Shown here in pieces: positions 16,889-22,997 of a DNA stretch of 25,722 nucleotides. Origin of the DNA: a virus; the IMG/VR virus record IMGVR_UViG_3300021964_000459, positions 1 through 25,722 of that record; one strand, written 5' to 3'. Below the pieces are notes generated by a model. It searched no databases. It saw only the letters and a list, made by a program, of their open reading frames with translations, and was not told the origin of the DNA. Every line of letters starts with the position of its first letter. Position 1 is the stretch's first letter. A program made the translations under genes and the position numbers.

Positions 16889-17065
16889 ATGAGTAGTGAA
16901 ATAGCAAAAAAGATAGTAGATACCATAGAAACTGGTAATCTTTCGGATGCAAAAGAACTAATAGACCAAGGTATCAAACAGAAAGCTGCAGAGACCGTGG
17001 ACATGAAAAGAGTAGAACTACAAGTTGATTGGATGAATCAATCATCAGAAACACAAGGGATGTAA
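16889..17065 (+). CDS. 67: Prohead core protein gp67-like, 58 aa
   Basis: A short frame of 58 codons: MSSEIAKKIVDTIETGNL, then a helical segment ending MNQSSETQGM. It sits exactly where gene 67 lies in T4 (between portal 20 and 68), has AGGAGA at a good distance, and its stop overlaps the next start (TAATG at 17063-17067). T4 gp67 (80 aa) is a small core protein degraded by gp21 during head maturation. The assignment rests on position, size and the charged, helical composition; sequence similarity cannot be judged by eye. Confidence 0.65.
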   Translation: MSSEIAKKIVDTIETGNLSDAKELIDQGIKQKAAETVDMKRVELQVDWMNQSSETQGM

Positions 17066-17361
17066 TGAAAAGTTTTTCTTCAATGCAAATAGAACTAAAC
17101 GAGGCAAAGTTTAAACTTCCTCGTGGGGAGAAAGAATTGAAGAGAGATGCAACCAAAGTTGGTTCATCAAAAGTAGAAATAGTATACACTGATAACAAAG
17201 GTAAGGTTAATGTGTATATTGATGGTAATTTATTCAGTGAGAAACCTTACAAAGATTTAAAAAGTGCAGAGAAGGAGATGAAACAGATAAAATCTATCAT
17301 GTCATCATCTGATATGCAAGAAGTAAAATTAGAGGACATTATAAATGAAATTAATAGCTGA
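17065..17361 (+). CDS. 68: Prohead core protein gp68-like, 98 aa
   Basis: The longer frame from 17029 also exists, but the ATG at 17065 (overlapping the gp67 stop) gives MKSFSSMQIELNEAKFKLPRGEKEL and is preferred. The protein is basic and helical, with a small beta segment KVEIVYTDNKGKVNVYIDG near 36-54. By position between gp67 and the protease gp21 it corresponds to T4 gp68 (141 aa), a minor scaffold/core component. It overlaps the gp21 start by 17 bases. Confidence 0.65.
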   Translation: MKSFSSMQIELNEAKFKLPRGEKELKRDATKVGSSKVEIVYTDNKGKVNVYIDGNLFSEKPYKDLKSAEKEMKQIKSIMSSSDMQEVKLEDIINEINS

Positions 17362-17995
17362 ATTTAACGAGACAATATCTCCAATCATCACCGAATCAAA
17401 AGATGGTAAAGGTAAAGACTACTTTATAGAAGGAGTCTTTATGCAAGCAGACATAAAAAATAGGAATGGTAGAATCTATCCTATGGAAGTAATGCAAAAA
17501 GAAGTTGACCGATATACAAAGGAGTTCGTAGAGAAAGACCGTGCATTCGGTGAGTTAGGACATCCTGAAGGGCCAACTATAAACTTGGATAAAGTGTCTC
17601 ATTTAATCCAATCTCTTACACTAGAAGGTAAGAATTTTGTCGGTAAAGCAAAAATTTTAAGTACTCCTAATGGAGAAATAGTTAAAGCACTTATCAATGA
17701 TGGTGCAAAATTGGGTGTATCATCTAGAGGTCTAGGTTCACTAGAACAGAAAGGTGGCGCACAAATGGTAAAAGGTGACTTCCAACTTGCAACAGCAGGT
17801 GATATCGTTGCAGACCCGTCTGCACCTGAAGCATTCGTTGAAGGAATAATGGAAGGAGTCGAATGGGTATATCAGAATGGTATACTTACTGCAGTTCAAG
17901 TTGAGCAGATGCAAAACGAGTTAAAAACTGCAAAACTAAATAAATTGGAAGAAACCAAGTTAAATCTATGGAAAAGGTTCGTTGAGAGTCTATAA
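17345..17995 (+). CDS. 21: Prohead core protease gp21
   Basis: A 216-residue homologue of T4 gp21 (212 aa), a serine protease of the herpesvirus-assemblin fold that cleaves scaffold and capsid proteins. The N-terminal half has KNRNGRIYPMEVM. The catalytic His is H73 in FGELGHPEGP, and the Ser is in GVSSRGLGSL (S126/S127). A QLATAGDIVADPSAPEAFVEGIMEG region follows. Length and motif order match the family. The start overlaps gp68. Confidence 0.92.
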   Translation: MKLIAEFNETISPIITESKDGKGKDYFIEGVFMQADIKNRNGRIYPMEVMQKEVDRYTKEFVEKDRAFGELGHPEGPTINLDKVSHLIQSLTLEGKNFVGKAKILSTPNGEIVKALINDGAKLGVSSRGLGSLEQKGGAQMVKGDFQLATAGDIVADPSAPEAFVEGIMEGVEWVYQNGILTAVQVEQMQNELKTAKLNKLEETKLNLWKRFVESL

Positions 17996-17997
17996 CA

Positions 17998-18005
17998 TAT
18001 AAATA
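17998..18005 (+). promoter_or_regulatory. Late promoter (TATAAATA) before gp22
   Basis: Exact TATAAATA directly follows the gp21 stop, 41 bases before the gp22 ATG. The leader contains a small ATTAG-AAA-CTAAT hairpin (18019-18031) and AGGAG before the start. Because no motif precedes gp23, this promoter probably also supplies the major capsid message. Confidence 0.7.
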
Positions 18006-18045
18006 AATTAAGTAGTTCATTAGAAACTAATAACAGGAGAAAAAA

Positions 18046-19389
18046 ATGGCAGATTTAGAAAACAACCTAGAAAGTATCGAAGAGGTAAAACAACCTCATG
18101 ACGGTGCTGAGAAAGGAGATTCAAAACCAGTCAAACAAGGTTCATCTGATGCCGCAGAAATTGGAAGTGGTAAAGTTGAAGTCGTCAAACCCGAAGAAAA
18201 TCCTGTTGACAAAGCAGTTGCATCAGTAAAGAAAGCTGAAACAGCACCGTCTAACGAAGGTGACGTTCAGAAGAAAAACGCTGGTAAATCTGAAAAAGCA
18301 GATTCAATTAAAGAAGATGAAGAAGAGTCTAAAAAAGACGAAGTCAAATCTTCAAAAATGGAATCAATCAAAGCTATCGTCAACAATATGAAGGAAATGA
18401 CTAAGGAAGACATCCAATCAGTATTGGGAACAATATCTGAAGAAGAAGTTGACGAAAGTTTGACAAAAGCAGAAGTTGCTAGAAAAGTAGTAGAGTCTTT
18501 AAAGTCTATGACTGAAGAAGAAGTTGCAGAAACTTATGGTAAACTTAACGCAAACAAGAAGACAGAAGAGGAAGAAGAAGTTAAAGAAGAAACTGAAGAA
18601 GTTTCAGAAGAAATTTCATCTGAATTAGAATCATCTCTTGTTGAAATTGAAATAGATGACGACCTATCAGCAATTTCAGAAGCATTAGACCTTTCTGAAG
18701 AAAATGCAGAAAAGGCAAAAACAATCTTCAAGGCAGCAGTTTCAAGTAAGGTACAAGAAGTATCTGAAGAATTGAAATCGCAGTATGAAGCAGAATTAAA
18801 AACCACAGTTGAGACTGTCAAAGGCGACCTATCGGAAGCAGTTGATAAGTACTTAACGTATTGTGCAGAAGAGTGGACGAAAGAAAACGAACTTGCTATA
18901 GAACGTGGTTTAAGGTCAGAAATGACAGAAAACTTTATTGAAGGTTTGAAAACATTGTTCGTAGAACATTATGTTGACGTTCCTGAAGATAAGTATGATG
19001 TTATTGATGAACTTGCAAATCGTCTTGACGAGATGGAACAAAAACTTGACAGTGAAGTAAATAGAAATATGGACATCACTGAAGAGTTAGATACACTCAA
19101 AAGAGATAACGTAGTTTCAGAAGCATCGAAAGATTTGACTGAAACACAAAAAGAGAAACTATCTTCACTTGCTGAAGGAGTAGACTTTAAAGATGCAGAA
19201 GACTTCGCTGAGAAGATTTCTGAAATCAAAGAAGCATACTTTCCTGCAGAAGGTGAAAGTGTAGTTGAAGAAACTTTAGTTGTTGAAGGTTCTGAAGAAT
19301 TTAAAGTAGAGGAATCTACTGAAGTTCAGACTGACCCTACAATGGCAAAGTATACACAAGCAATCAGTAAGTTAAAACCATTAGGTTAA
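18046..19389 (+). CDS. 22: Prohead core scaffolding protein gp22 (enlarged)
   Basis: A 447-residue highly acidic, Glu/Lys/Ser-rich protein in the gp22 position between protease and capsid genes. It is much longer than T4 gp22 (269 aa). Residues 1-110 are disordered and low-complexity. The section about 105-170 contains two related helices ending in (M)TKEDIQSVLG and MTEEEVAETYG. The remainder is predicted coiled coil through ELANRLDEMEQKLDSEVNRNMDITEELDTLKRDN. The final MAKYTQAISKLKPLG matches the conserved C-terminus of gp22 homologues. It forms the inner core around which gp23 assembles and is degraded by gp21. Confidence 0.88.
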   Translation: MADLENNLESIEEVKQPHDGAEKGDSKPVKQGSSDAAEIGSGKVEVVKPEENPVDKAVASVKKAETAPSNEGDVQKKNAGKSEKADSIKEDEEESKKDEVKSSKMESIKAIVNNMKEMTKEDIQSVLGTISEEEVDESLTKAEVARKVVESLKSMTEEEVAETYGKLNANKKTEEEEEVKEETEEVSEEISSELESSLVEIEIDDDLSAISEALDLSEENAEKAKTIFKAAVSSKVQEVSEELKSQYEAELKTTVETVKGDLSEAVDKYLTYCAEEWTKENELAIERGLRSEMTENFIEGLKTLFVEHYVDVPEDKYDVIDELANRLDEMEQKLDSEVNRNMDITEELDTLKRDNVVSEASKDLTETQKEKLSSLAEGVDFKDAEDFAEKISEIKEAYFPAEGESVVEETLVVEGSEEFKVEESTEVQTDPTMAKYTQAISKLKPLG

Positions 19390-19413
19390 GACTTACTCAA
19401 TAAAGGAAAAAAA

Positions 19414-20715
19414 ATGTTTTTATCAGAAAACTTACAAGAAAAGTGGCAACCGATTCTAGAACACTCCGATTTACCAAAAATCGAAGACAACTACAAACGT
19501 GCTGTTACTGCTGTTATCCTTGAAAACCAAGAGAATGCTCTAAACGAAGACAGAGCTCAATTGGCGGAAGCAGCACCTTTAAATGCTACTGGTAGTTCAA
19601 TTTCTAATTGGGACCCGATTTTAATCTCCCTAGTTAGAAGAGCTATGCCAAATCTCGTTGCGTACGACATTTGTGGCGTTCAACCTATGACTGGCCCGAC
19701 AGGACTTATCTTTGCTATGAAAGCAAGGTATAACGACTATCCATCAGAATCTGTTGTAAATAAAACTGAAGCAATGGGAATCAACGAAGTTGAGACACGT
19801 TATTCTTCAGAAAACCAAACAGTGGCTGACGGTTTACAAGCTACGGCTAACTCAGACCCTTTTAACTCTGACTATGCAACTCATACTGGTTCAGGTATGA
19901 CAACTGCAACTGCAGAAGCATTAGGTGATGTTGAAGCAACCAACGGTTTTGCTCAGATGGCATTCTCAATAGAGAAAGCAACTGTGACTGCAAAATCAAG
20001 AGCATTAAAAGCAGAATACACATTAGAACTTGCACAAGACCTCAAAGCAATCCACGGTCTTGACGCTGAGTCAGAACTTGCGAATATTCTTTCATCAGAA
20101 ATTCTTGCAGAGATTAACAGAGAAGTTGTTAGAACAGTAAACGTACAAGGTAAAACAGGTGCATCAGCAACTGCAGTGCCTGGTACTTTCAACTTAGACG
20201 TTGATGCAAACGGAAGATGGTCTGTTGAGAAATTCAAAGGTTTATTATTCCAAATCGAAAGAGAATCAAACACAATTGCTAAAGAAACAAGAAGAGGAAA
20301 AGGAAACTTTATCCTATGTTCTTCAGACGTAGCAAGTGCATTGTCAATGGCGGGTGTATTAGATTACGCTCCTGCTCTTTCAACTAACCTAAACGTAGAT
20401 GACACAGGCAATACTTTTGCTGGTGTTCTTAACGGAAGAGTTAAAGTATATGTTGACCCTTATGCAGGTGTTGACTACTTAACAGTAGGTTATAGAGGTA
20501 CTAACCCTTATGATGCTGGTCTTTTCTATTGCCCATACGTTCCATTACAAATGGTTCGTGCAGTAGGTGAGAACACATTCCAACCAAAAATCGGTTTCAA
20601 AACTAGATATGGTATGGTTTCAAATCCATTTGTCGGTACTACACCAGCAAACGGACTTGCATCAGCAGGTACTAACCAGTACTACAGAAAATTTGCAGTG
20701 TCAAACATTCTGTAA
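19414..20715 (+). CDS. 23: Major capsid protein gp23
   Basis: A 433-residue homologue of T4 gp23 (521 aa). The N-terminus LSENLQEKWQPILEHSDLPKI and the segment WDPILISLVRRAMPNLVAYDICGVQPMTGPTGLIFAMK near 66-103 are the hallmark of T4-like capsids. The C-terminus has FVGTTPANGLASAGTNQYYRKFAVSNIL. A likely gp21 cleavage site is L50-A51-E52, in AQLAEAAPL, fitting the (L/I)xE rule and removing about 52 residues. It is followed by a tetraloop hairpin and a strong terminator, marking the end of the capsid transcription unit. Confidence 0.95.
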   Translation: MFLSENLQEKWQPILEHSDLPKIEDNYKRAVTAVILENQENALNEDRAQLAEAAPLNATGSSISNWDPILISLVRRAMPNLVAYDICGVQPMTGPTGLIFAMKARYNDYPSESVVNKTEAMGINEVETRYSSENQTVADGLQATANSDPFNSDYATHTGSGMTTATAEALGDVEATNGFAQMAFSIEKATVTAKSRALKAEYTLELAQDLKAIHGLDAESELANILSSEILAEINREVVRTVNVQGKTGASATAVPGTFNLDVDANGRWSVEKFKGLLFQIERESNTIAKETRRGKGNFILCSSDVASALSMAGVLDYAPALSTNLNVDDTGNTFAGVLNGRVKVYVDPYAGVDYLTVGYRGTNPYDAGLFYCPYVPLQMVRAVGENTFQPKIGFKTRYGMVSNPFVGTTPANGLASAGTNQYYRKFAVSNIL

Positions 20716-20727
20716 GACGAAAGTCTC

Positions 20728-20743
20728 ATTACCTTCGGGTAAT
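20728..20743 (+). promoter_or_regulatory. CUUCGG tetraloop hairpin after gp23
   Basis: ATTACC-TTCG-GGTAAT: a 6-bp stem closed by a C(UUCG)G tetraloop, 13 bases after the capsid stop. UUCG loops are exceptionally stable and recur between T4 genes. Here the hairpin probably protects the 3' end of the gp23 message or assists the terminator downstream. Confidence 0.75.
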
Positions 20744-20744
20744 A

Positions 20745-21064
20745 CTAAAAAGGTCTCTTACGAGACCTTTTTTTTTGTTTAATGACTTTAATCGTTCAAT
20801 GTCTAGGGAATACCCTATTCTTTACACCGTGTCCTTCAAGTGGAGCCTTACTCCAATTTTATCTAGGTCAATAGGTAGTGACCATAAAGAAATTCGTTTA
20901 CCACACCTTCCCAATTCGTCAAAAATTTCAAGTGTTTCTCTGTTCGGATTCTATCCACACCTCACGATTATATGCCACGTCTTAATTGACTTTAACAGTG
21001 TGGAACACCTTTTCTATACGGAACAACCTCTCACAACCATCTTACTTCCGTCTCGATTTCCTAC
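20745..21064 (-). ncRNA. Putative structured non-coding RNA, opposite to all genes
   Basis: Downstream of a - strand promoter-like pair and ending at the bidirectional terminator is a ~320-base stretch. Its - strand has stops scattered in every frame and only tiny start-to-stop runs. Read on the - strand it folds into consecutive perfect stems: ACGGAA/TTCCGT (21046-21051 with 21018-21023) and TCCACAC/GTGTGGA (20998-21004 with 20954-20960). Then come GAAATT/AATTTC (20924-20929 with 20889-20894), GGTCA/TGACC (20879-20883 with 20866-20870), TGGAG/CTCCA (20851-20855 with 20841-20845) and TAGGG/CCCTA (20813-20817 with 20804-20808). It seems locally richer in G+C than neighbouring genes. I do not recognise a known RNA family. 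The 5' end is predicted, not observed. Confidence 0.5.
20747..20776 (+). terminator. Rho-independent terminator, usable in both directions
   Basis: The stem AAAAAGGTCTC / GAGACCTTTTT (20747-20757 and 20762-20772) has a TTAC loop, and the + strand T-run continues to 20776. On the - strand the same stem is followed by CCTTTTTAG, so it can also end the opposing RNA proposed at 20745-21064. Confidence 0.85.
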
Positions 21065-21070
21065 TTTACT

Positions 21071-21100
21071 AGTATACCAAAAAGTAGAGGGGATTGTCAA
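21071..21100 (-). promoter_or_regulatory. Sigma-70-like promoter on the - strand
   Basis: Read on the - strand: a perfect TTGACA (21095-21100), an 18-base spacer and TATACT (21071-21076). Transcription would start near 21064 and run toward the gp23 terminator. It is the only convincing - strand promoter I see, and it would be read by the host polymerase early in infection. Confidence 0.55.
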
Positions 21101-21101
21101 C

Positions 21102-21108
21102 CTAAATA
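21102..21108 (+). promoter_or_regulatory. CTAAATA late-like motif in a short inverted repeat
   Basis: CTAAATA lies within ACCT-AAATATA-AGGT, next to the -35 of the opposing promoter, and 50 bases before the gene at 21159. It is the likely late promoter for the small genes that follow. Late initiation here would compete with - strand early initiation. Confidence 0.45.
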
Positions 21109-21158
21109 TAAGGTAAAGAATAATCTTTACATTACACATACACACACAGGAGAAAAAT

Positions 21159-21377
21159 ATGAGTAATTCAACAAAATCGGGGTTCGAAATCAGAGCCGAC
21201 TTATTATCACAAGCAGAAGGTCTTTTAACCTCTAATTATCAGAGGGAAGTTGATGCTATCTATGCACACAACGATTCATTCCCAAATGATAAGAAACCTT
21301 TACCACTAAGAGAAATCACTGGTGAAGAGGTTATTAGAGTTGCAAGACAATTGAATGAGTTCGTCATCGAAAAATAA
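21159..21377 (+). CDS. Conserved small phage protein, 72 aa
   Basis: A short acidic, helical protein with N-terminal SGFEIRADLLSQAEGLLTSNYQREVDAIYAHN and C-terminal PLREITGEEVIRVARQLNEFVIEK. AGGAG precedes the ATG at a good distance. Proteins of this size beginning with a YEIR/FEIR-x-LL-x-A pattern are common beside gp23 in marine T4-like phages, with no known function (memory-based). Its end overlaps the next gene by 23 bases. Confidence 0.65.
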   Translation: MSNSTKSGFEIRADLLSQAEGLLTSNYQREVDAIYAHNDSFPNDKKPLPLREITGEEVIRVARQLNEFVIEK

Positions 21378-21750
21378 TATTTGTCTGTCGTGCAATTTGT
21401 GTTGTTCACAGCCGAATGAGACAATCCACCTCTTTGATAAAGAATACGAACTATTCGATGTAAAGGATATTACCTCATATGAAGGTGAAAGCTTTACACA
21501 TAGTGTGACTTTTGATAGGGGTGGTTGCACAAACCTAACACCAAATGGCATATGCAGGGTTTATGATAAACGACCATACACTTGCAGAAAATTTGAGTGT
21601 GGAGTATTAGTAAAATACAAAAAAGGTGAGTATGATTATGATAAATCCAAACGACTCATACAACTTGTTAAAAATGGTGACATAAAAGTTTGGAGAGAGG
21701 AATTTGAGAAAGACTCTATTTCACCAAAAACGGTGATGAAAAAAACATAA
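21355..21750 (+). CDS. CxxCxxCC (YkgJ-like) putative metal-binding protein
   Basis: A 131-residue protein with eight conserved-pattern cysteines: C10-x2-C13-x2-C16-C17 near the N-terminus, then C58, C67, C77 and C82 in GGCTNLTPNGICRVYDKRPYTCRKFEC. This matches the CxxCxxCC zinc- or iron-chelating domain (PF03692, YkgJ), where the RP-x-x-CR-x-F-x-C segment is typical. It probably binds a metal or an Fe-S cluster; partner and reaction are unknown. The start lies inside the preceding gene. Confidence 0.75.
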   Translation: MSSSSKNNICLSCNLCCSQPNETIHLFDKEYELFDVKDITSYEGESFTHSVTFDRGGCTNLTPNGICRVYDKRPYTCRKFECGVLVKYKKGEYDYDKSKRLIQLVKNGDIKVWREEFEKDSISPKTVMKKT

Positions 21751-21753
21751 ATA
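21747..21753 (+). promoter_or_regulatory. Possible late promoter (CATAAATA variant)
   Basis: ATAAATA preceded by C, one base off the full octamer, overlaps the stop of the cysteine protein. It lies 20 bases before the ATG at 21774, which has GGAGA in front. It could drive the 73-residue gene and the tail-type structural gene after it. Confidence 0.4.
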
Positions 21754-21773
21754 ACTGTATAACGGAGAATAAA

Positions 21774-21995
21774 ATGACAGATTATGAAAGAACAGTGAAA
21801 GTTTTAGAAGGCCCTTGGTCAGATAAAGCATTTCCAAATGGTGAAGAAACAACCAAAGGAGTTATCAGTAGAAAAATCATTACACTATACGAACAAGACG
21901 GATACCTATGTGAAGAAGTCGTCACTAGAGAGTATAGAGAAAATGATTATCAAGATACTTCAACAAACAAGAGAGTAATAAAACTTGGCAACTAA
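21774..21995 (+). CDS. Hypothetical protein, 73 aa
   Basis: Unrecognised. A compact beta-type protein: YERTVKVLEGPWSDKAFPNG, then GVISRKIITLYEQDGYLCEEVVTREY, consistent with three or four strands. ACGGAG precedes the ATG. The last four codons overlap the TTG start of the next gene, so the two are coupled, and a role in assembling or regulating that structural protein is possible. Confidence 0.6.
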   Translation: MTDYERTVKVLEGPWSDKAFPNGEETTKGVISRKIITLYEQDGYLCEEVVTREYRENDYQDTSTNKRVIKLGN

Positions 21996-22524
21996 TATCA
22001 ATACATCTATTCTTAATAAGAATAATTTCAGACTTATTATAGACAAGATTCCTACAGTGGAATACTATGTTAGGTCTGTTAATATCCCTGGCTTACAGTT
22101 TACAGAAGTGGAGACTGGTGCAGGTGTCGGAGTGGATGCATTTTTTCCAGGCGACAAAGTTTCCTTTGATAACTTAGAAGTACAGTTCCTTGTTGATGAG
22201 GATTTAGAAAACTTTAAAGAGGTGTATGATTGGATGAATGCAATTATACCAATCAAAGACCCTTCAGACTTTAAAAACTATGTTTCATCAACCACTAATG
22301 CAACTGGAGAGTTGTCAGCAATCAACAATGACTTAAATCAATATTCAATGATTACACTTGTAATGAACACTAATAAGAACATTCCAAATAGATTCTTAAG
22401 ATTCTATGACTGTTTCCCTACAGGAATTAGTGGAATGGAATTGGAATCGGGTTCTGAAACTGAACCAGTAGTGTGTACAGCAACATTTAGATTTACTTAT
22501 TACGATATAGAAACCACTTCATAA
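21985..22524 (+). CDS. Tail-type virion structural protein, possibly gp3-position (TTG start)
   Basis: A 179-residue protein with N-terminal MATNINTSILNKNNFRLIIDKIPTVEYYVRSVNIPGLQF, then a FPGDKVSFDNLEVQFLVDEDLENFKEVYDWM segment and a C-terminal VCTATFRFTYYDIE strand. This plan (an N-F-x-L/F-I start, an IPG turn, a DLEV-x-F-VDE strand and a helix ending in W) resembles tail-tube-like fold proteins. Gene 3 (tail completion) often lies between 23 and uvsY in marine relatives, so gp3 is one candidate and a gp54-like tube initiator another. The only in-frame start before conserved sequence is TTG at 21985, with GAGAG at 21971-21975. Structural role fairly sure; exact identity not. Confidence 0.65.
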   Translation: MATNINTSILNKNNFRLIIDKIPTVEYYVRSVNIPGLQFTEVETGAGVGVDAFFPGDKVSFDNLEVQFLVDEDLENFKEVYDWMNAIIPIKDPSDFKNYVSSTTNATGELSAINNDLNQYSMITLVMNTNKNIPNRFLRFYDCFPTGISGMELESGSETEPVVCTATFRFTYYDIETTS

Positions 22525-22546
22525 AACCCACTTTTTGTGGTATAAT
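22518..22546 (+). promoter_or_regulatory. Sigma-70-like promoter before uvsY
   Basis: TTCATA (22518-22523), a 17-base spacer and a perfect TATAAT (22541-22546). The spacer contains a CCAC-TTTTT-GTGG hairpin (22528-22540). The uvsY ATG at 22554 lies only eight bases beyond the -10, so the message would be nearly leaderless. No late motif is present, consistent with early or middle expression of the recombination genes. Confidence 0.5.
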
Positions 22547-22553
22547 ATACAGT

Positions 22554-22997
22554 ATGAACTTAGATGAATTAAAAACCATGTGGAAAGAAGATTGTGAGAT
22601 AGATGATATCGAACTAGATAATGCATCCCTCGAAGTCCCTAAACTACATGCAAAATACCAAGACTTACTAACCAGTAAACTTTTACTAGCAAAACAATAC
22701 GAATTTAAATACAACGAACTACTCAAAGATAAGTGGTTGTGGTATAATGGTAAAATGGACATGGATAGAATTAATGAATTGGGATGGGAACATGACCCAC
22801 TTGATGGTGTCAATGTCATGAAAGCAGACATGCATTACTTTTACAATTCAGATAAAGACCTTATGGAAATGAAGGCAAAACAAGATTACTTAAAGATAAC
22901 AATAGATTTTCTCAAAGAGTGTATGCAAAACATTACTTGGAGACACCAAACAATTCGTAATACGATTGATTGGAGAAAGTTCATGGCAGGAAGTTAA
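22554..22997 (+). CDS. uvsY: UvsY recombination mediator
   Basis: A 147-residue homologue of T4 UvsY (137 aa), which loads the UvsX recombinase onto gp32-coated single-stranded DNA. The N-terminus MNLDELKTMWKEDCEID matches the family (xLEELQ-x-x-W-x-x-D). The C-terminus LKECMQNITWRHQTIRNTIDWRKFMAG, with its I-RN-x-IDW-x-F ending, is characteristic of marine UvsY proteins. The protein is mainly helical and very Lys/Asp-rich. It precedes uvsW, with an oxygenase gene in between. The next ATG follows the stop directly. Confidence 0.85.
   Translation: MNLDELKTMWKEDCEIDDIELDNASLEVPKLHAKYQDLLTSKLLLAKQYEFKYNELLKDKWLWYNGKMDMDRINELGWEHDPLDGVNVMKADMHYFYNSDKDLMEMKAKQDYLKITIDFLKECMQNITWRHQTIRNTIDWRKFMAGS

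Noticed and set aside
17029-17064. Upstream ATG at 17029 for gp68
   Set aside because: It lies inside gp67 without a ribosome-binding site; the ATG at 17065 shows the typical TAATG junction.
20745-21064. The - strand RNA as an RNase P RNA
   Set aside because: Short strings (AACAGAGAAAC, GGTGTGGTAA, CCTAGAT) resemble parts of bacterial RNase P RNA in the right order, but the invariant P4 core (GAGGAAAGTC and its partner) is missing and the 5' region pairs locally instead.
20775-21116. An open + strand frame of up to 113 codons (or 105 from the ATG at 20799) in the post-capsid gap
   Set aside because: It starts within or just after the terminator T-run, lacks a ribosome-binding site, and the protein is rich in Ser, Leu, Pro and His with codon use unlike its neighbours. 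The opposite strand has promoter, hairpins and terminator, which explain the interval better.
21134-21149. CA-rich microsatellite before the gene at 21159
   Set aside because: Too short and irregular to suggest slippage control; it ends in an ordinary ribosome-binding site.
21721-21736. TCACC-AAAAAC-GGTGA hairpin at the end of the cysteine protein gene as a terminator
   Set aside because: It lies within the coding region and is followed by A-rich, not T-rich, sequence.
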